Source: Chloroflexi bacterium OHK40 (lineage in GTDB: Bacteria; Chloroflexota; Chloroflexia; Chloroflexales; Chloroflexaceae). From it: a stretch of DNA of 64,000 nt. Within the stretch, counting starts at the first letter, position 1; each line of letters opens with the position of its first letter. Positions 33,601 through 44,218 of this stretch are shown piece after piece. The notes beneath the pieces were generated by a model, which was given only the letters and a program-made list of their open reading frames with translations, was not told where the DNA came from and made no database searches. Made by a program: the position numbers and the translations under genes. The DNA is taken from assembly GCA_004367505.1 (NCBI GenBank), contig SFCB01000179.1, forward strand, positions 19,526 to 83,525, read 5' to 3'.

Positions 33601-35454
33601 CTAGTCGTCGTCGTCGCGGGTCACCAGTTCGACACCGAGCAGGCGTAGCTGGATGGCGCTGGGTGTGCCGCTGAACTCGGGGAAGAGCTGCATGCAGGCG
33701 CGCTCGAAGCACTGCATCTGCCGGCCGCCCTCGTCGCTCGTTAGTCCGGCGATCGGTAGACCGAAGATCGCCAGCCCGCCGCGCTCGGTCCAGTAGAGCC
33801 GGAAGGGAACCGCGATCACGTGGCCAGTCTCGCTGAAGTACCAGCGCCGGTCGTCGTCGTCGAGGTCATCGTCGTCGATGCCGGGACGCCCGTAGCCTAG
33901 CTCGGCCGCCAGCCGGCCAAGCAGGATCACTCCGCCGGGGCCGTACTCCATGCGGGCCCGCTCGAAGAGCTGGATCACCGTCCCGTCGTCGGTCGTCTGC
34001 GGTTCACCGATCGGCAGGCCGAAGATCGGCAGGCCACCGCGCTCCCAGGCGGCGCGGAAGCGGGGATCGATGCGCTCCAGGGGCAGGCGGGCAACTTCAG
34101 CCGGGGTGGGCTGAGGGGTAGGCTGGGGCGTGGTGGGGGTGTCCAGCGGCAGCTGGATGGGGGGCAGGGCCACCTGGCGCGAGCCGGAGGTGTCGCTGAA
34201 GGTGAGCCGGCTCGTGGCCGCAAAGCTGGACGAGCCACGGTCATCGTCGTCGTCGTCATCGTCGCCCCCGCCGAGCAGGCGGAAGGAGATGGTGATGACC
34301 AGGACATCGTTGCGGTGGACGACGTTGTTGCTCCCGACGCCGATCACGACCTGGCGGCCATCCCAGGAGCGAACGTAGCCGGTGCCCTGGTCGAAGCGCA
34401 CGTCGGAGAGGTCGTAGCGCCCACCGCCACCGTCATCGTCGTCATCGTCGCCGCTGCTCCCACCGCCGCAATCGAGCCAGAGGAAGGTACCGTTGGAGCG
34501 ACCGCCGGTATTCTTGATCGTGATCTGGATGATCACGAAGGTGATGTTGTTGATGATCTCGATGCGCGGGCGAACGGCGCCATCATCGATGATGAAGTCG
34601 GCGGGCGGGCCGGTGCGCGGCGGCTCCTCCCCGGCGGGCGGGGCCGCATCGGGGCAGTGGGCACTATCGAAGCTGATCCGCAGATCGGAGCCGTTGAGCT
34701 TGAGCGCATCGCCGACGATCAGGCCACTGATGGTGCTATCGCTGCCCGAGAGCTCGACGGTACCGCCGGGGCCGTAGATCACGCCGGCGAGCGAGCTATT
34801 GCTGCCACCGAGCTTGATCACCGAGGCGCCCACCTCGCGCTTACCCGAGAAGAGCAGCAGGCCATCGGCGTAGGGCGTGGCCTGGATCGTCGAGCCGCTC
34901 ACATCGATCGCGCCTGCGGCCACAATGGTGAAGGTGCCGGTGATATTGCTCGCGCTGAGCTTGGCATCCCCGGTCACGTAGTAGAGGCCGCTGAGGGTGC
35001 GGGGCTCGGAGACATCGAGATCGCCATCGACGCGGGTGTAGCGGCCCTCGCTCAGGGCCTCCTCGGCCAGCCTGCCGCCAGGCTGGTAATCGGCGAGGGT
35101 GTAGCGCACGGGCGCGCTGGTGGCGGAGACCCGGGAGGGGGACGGGTAGGTATTGGCATCGCCGCCGTCGTCGAAGAGCGTCACATACTCCACAGCGCCG
35201 CTGATCGTGTTGTTCGAGCCGCTGATGCGGAAGTCGGCGTTGGAGCGGGCCTTGCCGGTGATCGTACTGGTGCTGCCGGAGATCGTCAGGGTCTCATCGC
35301 GGCCCTGGCCGTTGGCCCAGAGGGCGTAGCCATCGCTACAGGAGGCCTGGTCCGCCTGAGCGGCGGCAGGGCGGGGTGAGGTGACGCTAAGCAGCAGCAG
35401 AACCACTGCCAGCGCGAGTCGCCAGAGAGGCGACTGTCGGTTCGGGTTGCTCAT
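33601..35454 (-). CDS. secreted poly-Asp protein with Chloroflexota-type FGLPI/FERA repeats (617 aa)
   Basis: ATG 35454 (AAAGGAG upstream) gives a clear signal peptide, LALAVVLLLLSVTSPRPAAAQA. Residues ~25-270 are a repetitive beta structure (ISGSNNTISG, LSASNITGTF, LKLNGSDLRIS), similar to polymer-forming or beta-helix surface domains. Two linkers hold runs of six and eight Asp beside Gly, and a third is near the end (DDDDLDDDDRR). The tail has two copies of a repeat: IFGLPIGEP...IQLFERARMEYGPG and IFGLPIAGL...MQCFERACMQLFPE. The protein ends with RDDDD. It is likely surface-exposed; the Asp runs may bind calcium, which is inference. GAC/GAT-rich DNA there (GTCATC repeats) is coding, not a free microsatellite. 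Confidence 0.85.
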   Translation of the reverse strand: MSNPNRQSPLWRLALAVVLLLLSVTSPRPAAAQADQASCSDGYALWANGQGRDETLTISGSTSTITGKARSNADFRISGSNNTISGAVEYVTLFDDGGDANTYPSPSRVSATSAPVRYTLADYQPGGRLAEEALSEGRYTRVDGDLDVSEPRTLSGLYYVTGDAKLSASNITGTFTIVAAGAIDVSGSTIQATPYADGLLLFSGKREVGASVIKLGGSNSSLAGVIYGPGGTVELSGSDSTISGLIVGDALKLNGSDLRISFDSAHCPDAAPPAGEEPPRTGPPADFIIDDGAVRPRIEIINNITFVIIQITIKNTGGRSNGTFLWLDCGGGSSGDDDDDDGGGGRYDLSDVRFDQGTGYVRSWDGRQVVIGVGSNNVVHRNDVLVITISFRLLGGGDDDDDDDDRGSSSFAATSRLTFSDTSGSRQVALPPIQLPLDTPTTPQPTPQPTPAEVARLPLERIDPRFRAAWERGGLPIFGLPIGEPQTTDDGTVIQLFERARMEYGPGGVILLGRLAAELGYGRPGIDDDDLDDDDRRWYFSETGHVIAVPFRLYWTERGGLAIFGLPIAGLTSDEGGRQMQCFERACMQLFPEFSGTPSAIQLRLLGVELVTRDDDD

Positions 35455-35837
35455 GGGGCTCCTTTCGCTACTCGGTGGCGTGTTGACCGGCCGGTGCACG
35501 TGCCACTGGTGAGCAGATCCGCAAGGGTCCCCAAAAATACAACCGATCTTCTACTGGCCCCAAAAATACACGCAATCAAAGGCCTGTGTGCGCGAGGCGT
35601 TGTGCTACAAAGGGGCTGGCGGGCCATCTGGGCCTCGCCGCCGATGCGCGCGTGAGCCGGAGCTGCCATGAGCTCGCCCCTTCGACACGGGACAGCCGCC
35701 CCGGCAGGGCGGCTGTACGTAGACGAACGTGGGGTGTGGTGTAAGGTCTTGCGGTACACGCGGGGGTGTCGCCCCCTGCGCAGGGGGCGTGCGTCGCCGC
35801 GAGCCGCGACCGAAGTGCCAGGGCGCAGGCGACGGGG
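35455..35837. other. 383-bp gene-free stretch with short repeats and an 18-bp palindrome
   Basis: Two copies of CCCCAAAAATACA (near 35532 and 35562) and a perfect palindrome GCCCCCTGC/GCAGGGGGC at 35771-35788. The palindrome may end transcription from 35838's neighbour or be a protein site. No credible gene. Confidence 0.5.
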
Positions 35838-37019
35838 CTAGCTGGCGCGGTCCATGCGGGCGATCCAGCGCTGGGGATCGCGAATCTCCTCCAGGGAGGG
35901 GAGGTGCTCGGCGCGCTCCCAGACGCGAGCGGCAAACGCGGAGCCCCGGGCGGCGGTGACGGCATTGACGAAGGCCTCGCCCTGCTGGTACTGGGCGAGC
36001 TTAAGGTCCATGCCGGTGATGCGGTTGAAGAGCTGCTCGACGAGGGTGCGGCTCGATTGGCGCTGGGCCACGCGCTGCTCGATCTGGTCGAAGCTGGGGA
36101 GGAGGCGCCGGCCGACGACGTTCATCACGTGGTTGCCGTAGCCCTCAACGAGCGACATGAGCGCCTGGAGCTGGTCGAAGATCCGGCGCTGCTCAGGGGT
36201 CAGCACCAGCTCGATCCAGTGGCGGCCGCTGCCCCAGCCCTGGGCGAGGCGAAGGAGCATCTGAGGGAGACTGCTGCCGAGGCTTTCGAGCTGGGTGTTG
36301 AGCTGGTCGAAGTACTGCTGGAGCAGACCACGGAAGTGCTGGCGAACCCAGGGGTAGGCCTCGAACTCAAAGGCGTGGGTGGCCTCGTGGAGCGCGATCC
36401 AGAGGCGGAAGTCCTCATCATTGAGGCCGAGCTGGCCCTGAACGCGGGCGATATTGGGCTCAACGAAGTAGAGCGCGCCACGGGTGGCCGGGTCGGGCGA
36501 GAGCAGGCTCAGGTCGTACTGGCCGAGCACGCGGCGGGCGAGGTAGCCAAGCAGCACCCCGAGCTGAGCGCCGAGGAACCTGCCATTGAGCTCACCGAGC
36601 AGGAGCGCGGCCGCGCCGCGACCGCCGCCATTGCGCTCATAGAGCTCCTCGATCGGGCGAAAGAGCTGCTCGAACGAGGTGAAGTTGGCCTCAAGCCACT
36701 CGCGCCGATCGTGCACATAGACGCGGCTGATAGGCTGGGGGAGCTGGACGCCGAGGTACTCGGCGATGAGCGGCTCACTCTGCTTGACGAGGCGCAGATA
36801 CTGCTCGTGGCGGTAGGCGCGCTCGCCGACCGGGGCCTGCTCCCACTGAGAGACGCGCATCGCCACGGCGCGGGCCTGAGCCCAGTCGATCAGGCGGGTA
36901 GGGGTGCGCGCCTCGCTGCGGGCGCGGCTCTCGATATAGTAGCGCGCCGCGGCGCCCGCCACGACCCCGACGAGCAGGATCGTCCCGAGCCGGCGCAGGT
37001 CATCACCTGGTTTTGCCAC
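35838..37019 (-). CDS. zinc-dependent metallopeptidase of DUF2342 type (393 aa)
   Basis: GTG 37019 (AAAGGAA upstream) is taken as start; upstream codons on the ORF track are not conserved-looking. An N-terminal hydrophobic stretch (LGTILLVGVVAGAAARYYI) is a membrane anchor. The body contains TRLIDWAQARAVAMRV, the zinc motif ALHEATHAFEF (HExxH) at ~220, and downstream EGYGNHVMNVVG with a further probable ligand. The family is widespread in Actinobacteria and Chloroflexota and is annotated as zinc-dependent metalloprotease or coenzyme F420-associated protein. The physiological substrate is not known. Confidence 0.88.
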   Translation of the reverse strand: MAKPGDDLRRLGTILLVGVVAGAAARYYIESRARSEARTPTRLIDWAQARAVAMRVSQWEQAPVGERAYRHEQYLRLVKQSEPLIAEYLGVQLPQPISRVYVHDRREWLEANFTSFEQLFRPIEELYERNGGGRGAAALLLGELNGRFLGAQLGVLLGYLARRVLGQYDLSLLSPDPATRGALYFVEPNIARVQGQLGLNDEDFRLWIALHEATHAFEFEAYPWVRQHFRGLLQQYFDQLNTQLESLGSSLPQMLLRLAQGWGSGRHWIELVLTPEQRRIFDQLQALMSLVEGYGNHVMNVVGRRLLPSFDQIEQRVAQRQSSRTLVEQLFNRITGMDLKLAQYQQGEAFVNAVTAARGSAFAARVWERAEHLPSLEEIRDPQRWIARMDRAS

Positions 37020-37256
37020 TGGCGTGTTCCTTTCTGCGGGTGGCAGGGTAATAGAGGGAGTGTAGCACGGGGGGGGATCGTTTGTCCAACGGGGCGAGAG
37101 GCCCGAGTGCGGCGTGGGCAAGTCGGGTGGGGGAGGTTTGGGGCAGGCGGCGCGTCGCCCATCGGGATAGCTGCGGTGCAAGCGCGACGGCGGCAACAGC
37201 GAGTGCTGCGCCGCCGTCGTCATGGGCATTGGGGCCAGTCTGGCCAGTGCTAACGA

Positions 37257-37781
37257 CTAGAAGGCCACCAGCACAGGGCGCGGGTCGTCCACACGTAGCA
37301 CCGACTCCTGGTCGAACTGGTTGGTGTACAGTTGGCGAATCTCCTCAACCAGTGCGCTGGCCTCTGCCCGGTCCTCATACGGGTAGAAGAGGACGAGCAC
37401 GTAGCTGGTCTCCTCGACAATCGTACCGTCGGCCTCGCGAAACTGGCCACGGCCGGTGAGCAACGTCAGCCCGTCGGGGAAGCGGGGGGTGATCTCCGCA
37501 TCGAGGAAGCGCGCGAACTCACGCCGCGAAACGTCAGGGCCAGGGCGCTCGCTACCGAAGTAGAGCTCGGTGCGGGCGAACAGCTGTGCGTCCACTCCGG
37601 GGATGGTGGACTGCGCTTCGGGGAAAGCTGGTACAGCCGTGGCAACAGCGGTTGGCGCGGCCTGGGCTTCGGCGCGCTCAGCTCCGCCGAGGGTCAGGCC
37701 GCTGAAAAGCAACGTCAGGACGGCGCCAATACTGACGACAGTGGCGGCTACGAAGGTGAGCGTCGTACGTGTGCCCTGCAT
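37257..37781 (-). CDS. DUF3574-like secreted protein (174 aa)
   Basis: The N-terminus has a membrane/signal segment, LTFVAATVVSIGAVLTLLFSGLTLGG, followed by an Ala/Pro linker. The mature part shows the DUF3574 pattern: RTELYFGSERPG, EFARFLDAEITPRFPDGLTLLTGRGQFR, SYVLVLFYPYE, and a C-terminal YTNQFDQESVLRVDDPRP. Function unknown. It is a single gene; its ATG is preceded by an AAAGGAG-like site on the minus strand. The 304 bp up to 38085 hold a GCAGCGC/GCGCTGC hairpin and repeats of TGTCGA, but no gene. Confidence 0.8.
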   Translation of the reverse strand: MQGTRTTLTFVAATVVSIGAVLTLLFSGLTLGGAERAEAQAAPTAVATAVPAFPEAQSTIPGVDAQLFARTELYFGSERPGPDVSRREFARFLDAEITPRFPDGLTLLTGRGQFREADGTIVEETSYVLVLFYPYEDRAEASALVEEIRQLYTNQFDQESVLRVDDPRPVLVAF

Positions 37782-38040
37782 AGTGGTCGGTCTCCTTTAG
37801 CTCTGGTGAATAGCGCTGTAGGCCGGTTAGCAGCGCGAAGCGCTGCCCGAGTGGTCCCTCGCTCCAGGCGATGAACCAGCGCAAGCCTACTCGGGGGAGC
37901 CTGACAAATGATCGACACACAGACCAGCCGTTGGCCGCCGGCTGTCGATTGTTTGTCGACCAGGCCCGGCCTCCGGGAGCTGGCCGCCAATGATCCCTCT
38001 GGCCATCGGTCGCCGGCCCGATCTTTCATGCGCAAAGGTG

Positions 38041-38049
38041 TGCTAGAAT
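38041..38049 (+). promoter_or_regulatory. extended -10 (TGCTAGAAT) for the ABC exporter operon
   Basis: Lies 37 bp before the ATG at 38086; AAGGAA serves as the ribosome site. The -35 is poor. Confidence 0.45.
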
Positions 38050-38085
38050 CGAGGCTCACTCCCTCATGAGAAGGAACACGCCCCT

Positions 38086-39087
38086 ATGCAGCGCAACGGA
38101 TCGCTCGGTGCCGACGCGATCATCGTGGCGGGCCTGAGCAAGACCTACCAGGTGCCGGAGCGCGAGGGCGGGCTGGGCGCCGCGCTGCGCAGCATTGTGC
38201 GGCGCCAGTACCGCGCGGTGCAGGCGGTGAAGCAGATCGACTTCACCATCGCCAGTGGCGAGGTGGTCGGCTTTCTCGGCCCTAACGGCGCCGGCAAGAC
38301 CACCACGCTCAAGATGCTCGCCGGCCTGCTGCACCCCTCGGGCGGCAGCGCCAGTGTGCTCGGCTTCACCCCCTGGGAGCGACGCCCCGACTACCTGCGC
38401 CGGATGACGCTGGTGATGGGCCAGCGCAACCGGCTCTCGTGGGACATTCCCGCCGCCGACTCGTTTCTGCTCAACCAGGCGATCTACCGCATCCCGGACG
38501 ACGAGTACAGGGCCACGCTCGCCGAGTTGGACGAGTTGCTGGAGCTGGCGCCGATCATCCGGAAGCCGGTGCGCAACCTATCGCTCGGCGAGCGCATGAA
38601 ATGCGAACTGGCCGCCGCGCTGCTGCACCGCCCACGGGTACTCTTCCTCGACGAGCCGACGATCGGCCTCGACATCACCGCGCAGGCTCGCATCCGCGGC
38701 TTTCTGCAGGAGTACAACCGCCGCACCGGGGCCACCATCCTGCTCACCAGCCACTACATGGCCGACGTGACGGCCCTGTGCGAGCGGATCATCATGATCC
38801 ATCACGGAGTGCTCAAATACGACGGCGGCCTCGCCGAGCTGTCGCGGCGCATCGCGCCCTTCAAGCTGATCGGCGTAGCGCTACGCGACGGAGCCAGTGT
38901 CGATTTGCTGCGCTACGGTACACCGGTGGCCGGCGAGAACGGCGATGGCAAGCGCCTGGTGCAGGTACCTGCCAACGAGGTTGCGGCGATCACCGCCCGC
39001 ATGCTCTCCGAGCTGCCCGTGCAGGACCTGACGATCGAAGATCCGCCGATCGAGGACGTGATCGAGCGGGACTTTCACGAGGAGTAG
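38086..39087 (+). CDS. ABC-2-type transporter ATP-binding protein (333 aa)
   Basis: Standard nucleotide-binding domain: Walker A GPNGAGKTTT (~residue 66), Q-loop near VMGQRNRLSW, signature NLSLGERMKCEL, Walker B VLFLDEPT, and the switch His in LLTSHYM. A C-terminal ~80-residue extension is usual in this subgroup. The Gln-Arg-Asn Q-loop and the two downstream permeases of the DUF990 (ABC2_membrane_6) type mark the multi-gene exporter group often annotated as viologen or antibiotic exporters. The substrate is not known. The next gene starts 3 bp after its stop. Confidence 0.93.
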   Translation: MQRNGSLGADAIIVAGLSKTYQVPEREGGLGAALRSIVRRQYRAVQAVKQIDFTIASGEVVGFLGPNGAGKTTTLKMLAGLLHPSGGSASVLGFTPWERRPDYLRRMTLVMGQRNRLSWDIPAADSFLLNQAIYRIPDDEYRATLAELDELLELAPIIRKPVRNLSLGERMKCELAAALLHRPRVLFLDEPTIGLDITAQARIRGFLQEYNRRTGATILLTSHYMADVTALCERIIMIHHGVLKYDGGLAELSRRIAPFKLIGVALRDGASVDLLRYGTPVAGENGDGKRLVQVPANEVAAITARMLSELPVQDLTIEDPPIEDVIERDFHEE

Positions 39088-39090
39088 CGC

Positions 39091-39888
39091 ATGCTGCGGA
39101 TCTACCGGCGCTTCTGGCAGGTGAACTGGGCGGAGCAGTGGCAATACCGCGCCAACATGATCATGTACCTGCTGTACTGGCTGGTCTCGCCCGTGGTGTA
39201 CCTCGCGGTCTGGAGCGCCGTTGCCAGCGAGCGGGGCAGCGTGGGCGGCCTGACGGCCAACGACTTCATCACCTACTACCTGGTGCTGCTCCTGGTGGAC
39301 ACGCTGACAAGCGATATTACTATTTACCTGCTGGCGTTTCGCATCCAGGATGGGACGCTCTCGGGCGAGCTGTTGCGGCCGGTGCATCCCATCCTGACTA
39401 ACATTCTCATGAACAACCTGGCCTTCAAGGCCCTCACCTTCGCGGTGCTCGTGCCGATCTGGATCGGCCTGTGCCTCGCGTTTCGGCCCGACTTCAGCGG
39501 CGTGACGGCCGGCACACTGCTGCTGGCGGTGCCAGCGATCGCGCTGGGCTTCGCGATCGCCTTTCTGCTAGGCGCGACGATCACCTGCATCGCGTTCTGG
39601 ACCACACGCGTCTACGCGCTGAACGAGTTCTACTCCGGGCTGATCCTGCTCTTCTCGGGGCAGTTCGTGCCGCTGGAACTCATGCCGGGACCGATCCAGC
39701 AGGTGGTACTCTACCTACCGTTCCAGCTCATGAAATACGGACCCGTGCAGCTCATCCTCGGCCGGCTCACCCCCGAGGAGATCGCGCGCAATACTGCGCT
39801 GAGCCTCTTCTGGCTGGCCGTAGCGGCGCTGCTGTTCCGCTGGGTGTGGCGCAATGGCACGAGGCGGTTTTCCGCCGTGGGGGCGTAA
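39091..39888 (+). CDS. ABC-2 family permease (265 aa)
   Basis: Six hydrophobic segments: NMIMYLLYWLVSPVVYLAV, FITYYLVLLLVDTL, LTFAVLVPIWIGLCLAF, TLLLAVPAIALGFAIAFLLGA, LNEFYSGLILLFSGQF, LSLFWLAVAALLFRWVW. Typical DUF990-type order, with LELMPGPIQQVVLYLPFQLMKYGPV between the last two. It pairs with the ATPase upstream and the second permease downstream. Confidence 0.9.
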   Translation: MLRIYRRFWQVNWAEQWQYRANMIMYLLYWLVSPVVYLAVWSAVASERGSVGGLTANDFITYYLVLLLVDTLTSDITIYLLAFRIQDGTLSGELLRPVHPILTNILMNNLAFKALTFAVLVPIWIGLCLAFRPDFSGVTAGTLLLAVPAIALGFAIAFLLGATITCIAFWTTRVYALNEFYSGLILLFSGQFVPLELMPGPIQQVVLYLPFQLMKYGPVQLILGRLTPEEIARNTALSLFWLAVAALLFRWVWRNGTRRFSAVGA

Positions 39889-39916
39889 GGCACGGCGGGC
39901 TAAGGGTGGGGAGCCG

Positions 39917-40701
39917 ATGGGGATCTTCAAACTGCTCACGACCCTGCTGAAGCTCAACATCCAGCAGGAACTGGCGTACCGGGCGGACACGCTCATCAAC
40001 ATCGCGCTGAGCCTGATGTGGCTTGGCTGGGAGCTGCTGAGCCTGACGATTATCTTCAGCAACACCGACCGGCTGGGCGGGTGGGGGCCAGGCGAACTGC
40101 TGGCGCTGCTGGGGGTCTGGCGGCTCGTGAACACGCTACTGGCGGCGATCATCTGGCCGAACACCGAGCGCTTCAACGCCAGTGTACGCGACGGCTCACT
40201 GGACTACACGCTGCTGATGCCGGTGAACAGCCTGATCCTGGTAAGCCTGACGCGGATCGTCATCTGGCGCGCCTGGGATATCGTTCTCGCGGTGGGCCTG
40301 ATCGTCTGGGGCCTCGGGCTGAGCGGCGCGGGTGTTGCGCCGCTGAACCTGCTGAGCTTTCTTGCGCTGGTCGTCACCGGAGTGTTCGTGATCTACAGCC
40401 TGTGGATTGTGCTGATCGCCTGCACCTTCTGGTTCGTAAAGTTCGACAACAACGTGATATTCTGCAGGCCTTGATGGACGCCGGCCGCTACCCGGCGACG
40501 GTCTACCCACTTTGGCTACGGCTGCTGATCACCTTCGTGATCCCGATCGCGGTAGCCACCACCGTGCCGCTCCAGGCGCTGCGCGGCGACCTGGCCTGGT
40601 GGCAGATCCTGCTGTTCCTCGGCGTGGGACTGGCCAGCCTGTGGGTGGCGCTGCTGGTGTGGCGCGCGGGTGTGAAGCGCTACAGTGGGGCGAGCAGCTG
40701 A
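39917..40701 (+). pseudogene. second ABC-2 family permease, frameshifted near 40455
   Basis: ATG 39917 opens a frame that ends early at 40474 (KFDNNVIFCRP-stop), while the next frame continues with LQALMDAGRYPATVYPLWLRLLITFVIPIAVATTVPLQALRG to 40701. That tail is the conserved end of the family, so one base is missing around 40452-40460. The exporter would be non-functional unless this is a sequencing error. Otherwise the protein has the usual length of ~260 residues. Confidence 0.8.
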
Positions 40702-40768
40702 GGGGCGTACTGGTGGATTTCTGGTCTGGCCTGCACGACGAGACGCCCACCCCGTGCTGGCGGATTTC

Positions 40769-40797
40769 TTGACACCCCCAGGGCGCTATGGTATACT
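40769..40797 (+). promoter_or_regulatory. consensus promoter of the tRNA pair
   Basis: TTGACA (40769-40774), 17 bp, TATACT (40792-40797), 14 bp before tRNA-Ile. It is a near-perfect housekeeping promoter. Confidence 0.9.
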
Positions 40798-40811
40798 CCA
40801 CCGCGTTGTGA

Positions 40812-40888
<77 letters not shown>

Positions 40889-40893
40889 GGAAG

Positions 40894-40928
40894 TGCAGAA
40901 TGCAGAATATAACATTCTGCGTTCTGCA
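40894..40928 (+). repeat. hairpin between the two tRNAs
   Basis: TGCAGAATGCAGAAT (40894-40908) pairs with ATTCTGCGTTCTGCA (40914-40928), one G-T wobble, loop ATAAC. Each arm is itself a double heptamer. It could guide processing of the dicistronic tRNA transcript. Confidence 0.75.
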
Positions 40929-40942
40929 TTGTTCATTCGTAC

Positions 40943-41018
40943 GGGGCGATAGCTTAGCTGGGAGAGCGCCTGCTTTGCAAGCAGGAGGTCCGGGGTTCGA
41001 ATCCCCGTCGCTCCACCA
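40943..41018 (+). tRNA. tRNA-Ala (TGC)
   Basis: Acceptor GGGGCGA/TCGCTCC (one G-T), D arm GCTT..GAGC, anticodon stem CCTGC/GCAGG with TTTGCAA loop (anticodon TGC), T arm CGGGG-TTCGAAT-CCCCG, encoded CCA. Confidence 0.97.
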
Positions 41019-41023
41019 CACTG

Positions 41024-41060
41024 GGACGCGGAATCTCGCAAGAGGTTCCGCGTCCTTTTT
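41024..41060 (+). terminator. Rho-independent terminator after tRNA-Ala
   Basis: GGACGCGGAATCTC, loop GCAA, GAGGTTCCGCGTCC, then TTTTT. Just behind it the direct repeat GAGTACCATT occurs twice (41077-41101), which may be a remnant of an integration site next to the tRNA. Confidence 0.9.
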
Positions 41061-41190
41061 GCTCGTTTTTGGGGGTGAGTACCATTCTGAGTACCATTTG
41101 CGTACCAGGCGCTCCAGACCATCACTGTCCCCTCCGGTCTCGCTCTGCCTCCACGCACTCATGTACATCGTACGTATGACGCCTACCGCG

Positions 41191-43179
<1,989 letters not shown>

Positions 43180-43209
43180 GGGCCGACGCGGGCCAGAAAG
43201 GAGCAAGCC

Positions 43210-43318
43210 GTGGCAGGACAGCGCGATGGGACGAGCGGCAGGCTGCCGCAGGTGGCCTTGGTGACGGGCGCAAACCGCGGGATTGGGCGGGCGATCGCAG
43301 CGGGGCTGGCCGAGCGGG
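43210..43318 (+). pseudogene. 5' end of a short-chain dehydrogenase gene, cut by IS remnant
   Basis: GTG 43210 (AAGGAG upstream) opens a normal SDR start with the cofactor loop VALVTGANRGIGRAIAAGLAERG. After ~37 codons the sequence changes abruptly, with a frame change, into an IS3-type transposase. The remainder of the SDR is not found in the window. It was probably co-transcribed with the aldo/keto reductase. Confidence 0.75.
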
Positions 43319-44011
43319 GGCGTGACGGCCGAACTGCACCGCCAGAAGTGGGCGGTCAACCACAAGCGCGGGCTGCGCGTGATGCGGGTCGAGGCCCTGC
43401 GCTGCCACCTCCAGTGGAGCTGGGTGACGACAACCGACTCGGGGCACGGGCTGCGGACCTATCCCAACCTGCTCGGTGGGGTAGAGCTGAGCCGACCAAA
43501 CCAGGCCTGGGTCGGCGACATCACGTACGTGCGCCTGCCAACCTGCTTCATCTACCTGGCCTGCGTGCTGGACGCCTGGTCCCGCCGCTGGGGAGGCTGG
43601 CAGCTCTCGCGCACCATCGATACCCAGCTCACCCTGGCGGCGCTCAACCATGCCATCAGCCTGCGCCGGCCGGAGCCCGGGCTGATCCACCACTCGGACC
43701 GTGGCGTCCAGTACGCCTCGACCGCCTACGTCGAGCGCCTGAGCGAGATCGGCGCCCCAATCAGCATGTCGGCCAGGGGCCATCCTTACGACAACGCAAA
43801 AGCCGAGAGCTTCTTCCAGACACTCAAGCGCGAGGAGGTCTACCTCAACCAGTACGAGACGTTTGCTGAGGCCGAGGCCCAGATTGGCCGCTTCATCGAC
43901 GACGTGTACCATCTCAAGCGGCTCCACTCCAGCCTCGGCTATCTGCCGCCAGTGGAGTACGAAAGCCTTTACAACGCGGCCGAGGAGCACCCGTCATCCG
44001 TGATCCGGTAG
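43319..44011 (+). mobile_element. IS3-family transposase OrfB, 5' truncated
   Basis: The protein starts in the middle of the HTH_21 region (VTAELHRQKWAVNHKRGLRVMR) and then keeps the whole rve catalytic core: WVGDITYV (first Asp), HSDRGVQYAS (second Asp), and NAKAESFFQTLKREE (Glu). The C-terminus LHSSLGYLPPVEYE is typical. OrfA and the left end of the element are missing, so it cannot move alone. I could not place terminal inverted repeats. The following 44012-44218 hold no supported gene. Confidence 0.88.
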
Positions 44012-44218
44012 ATTGGGTGCAGTCCAGGCGCGTTCGGCGCGAGCTTGTCAAGACGCTGCGGAAGCAGCAGGTCAGCCTGACGAGCCAGGAGCGGCAAGCA
44101 GGGAGAGCAGCAGCCAAGCCCGGCGTGTGTGCAAAGAGCCGGGCCGAACGAGCGCATCATCGGCGGTGGGCTGCTGCTCCTGTTGCTGGTGCGACTCTTT
44201 GGCGGTTGAGTGTGCCGA

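Noticed and set aside
34240-34460. GTC/ATC trinucleotide runs as a possible CRISPR or microsatellite locus
   Set aside because: They are codons for Asp in a real secreted protein; no regular repeat-spacer structure was found anywhere in the window.
34315-35379. 354-aa plus-strand ORF opposite the poly-Asp protein
   Set aside because: Val/Ile/Ala-Asp repeats are the complement of the Asp-rich coding strand; the minus strand has signal peptide, RBS and family repeats.
35766-37253. 495-aa plus-strand ORF opposite the metallopeptidase
   Set aside because: The minus strand carries HEATH zinc motif and membrane anchor; the plus ORF is Glu/Ala/Leu shadow without any family trait.
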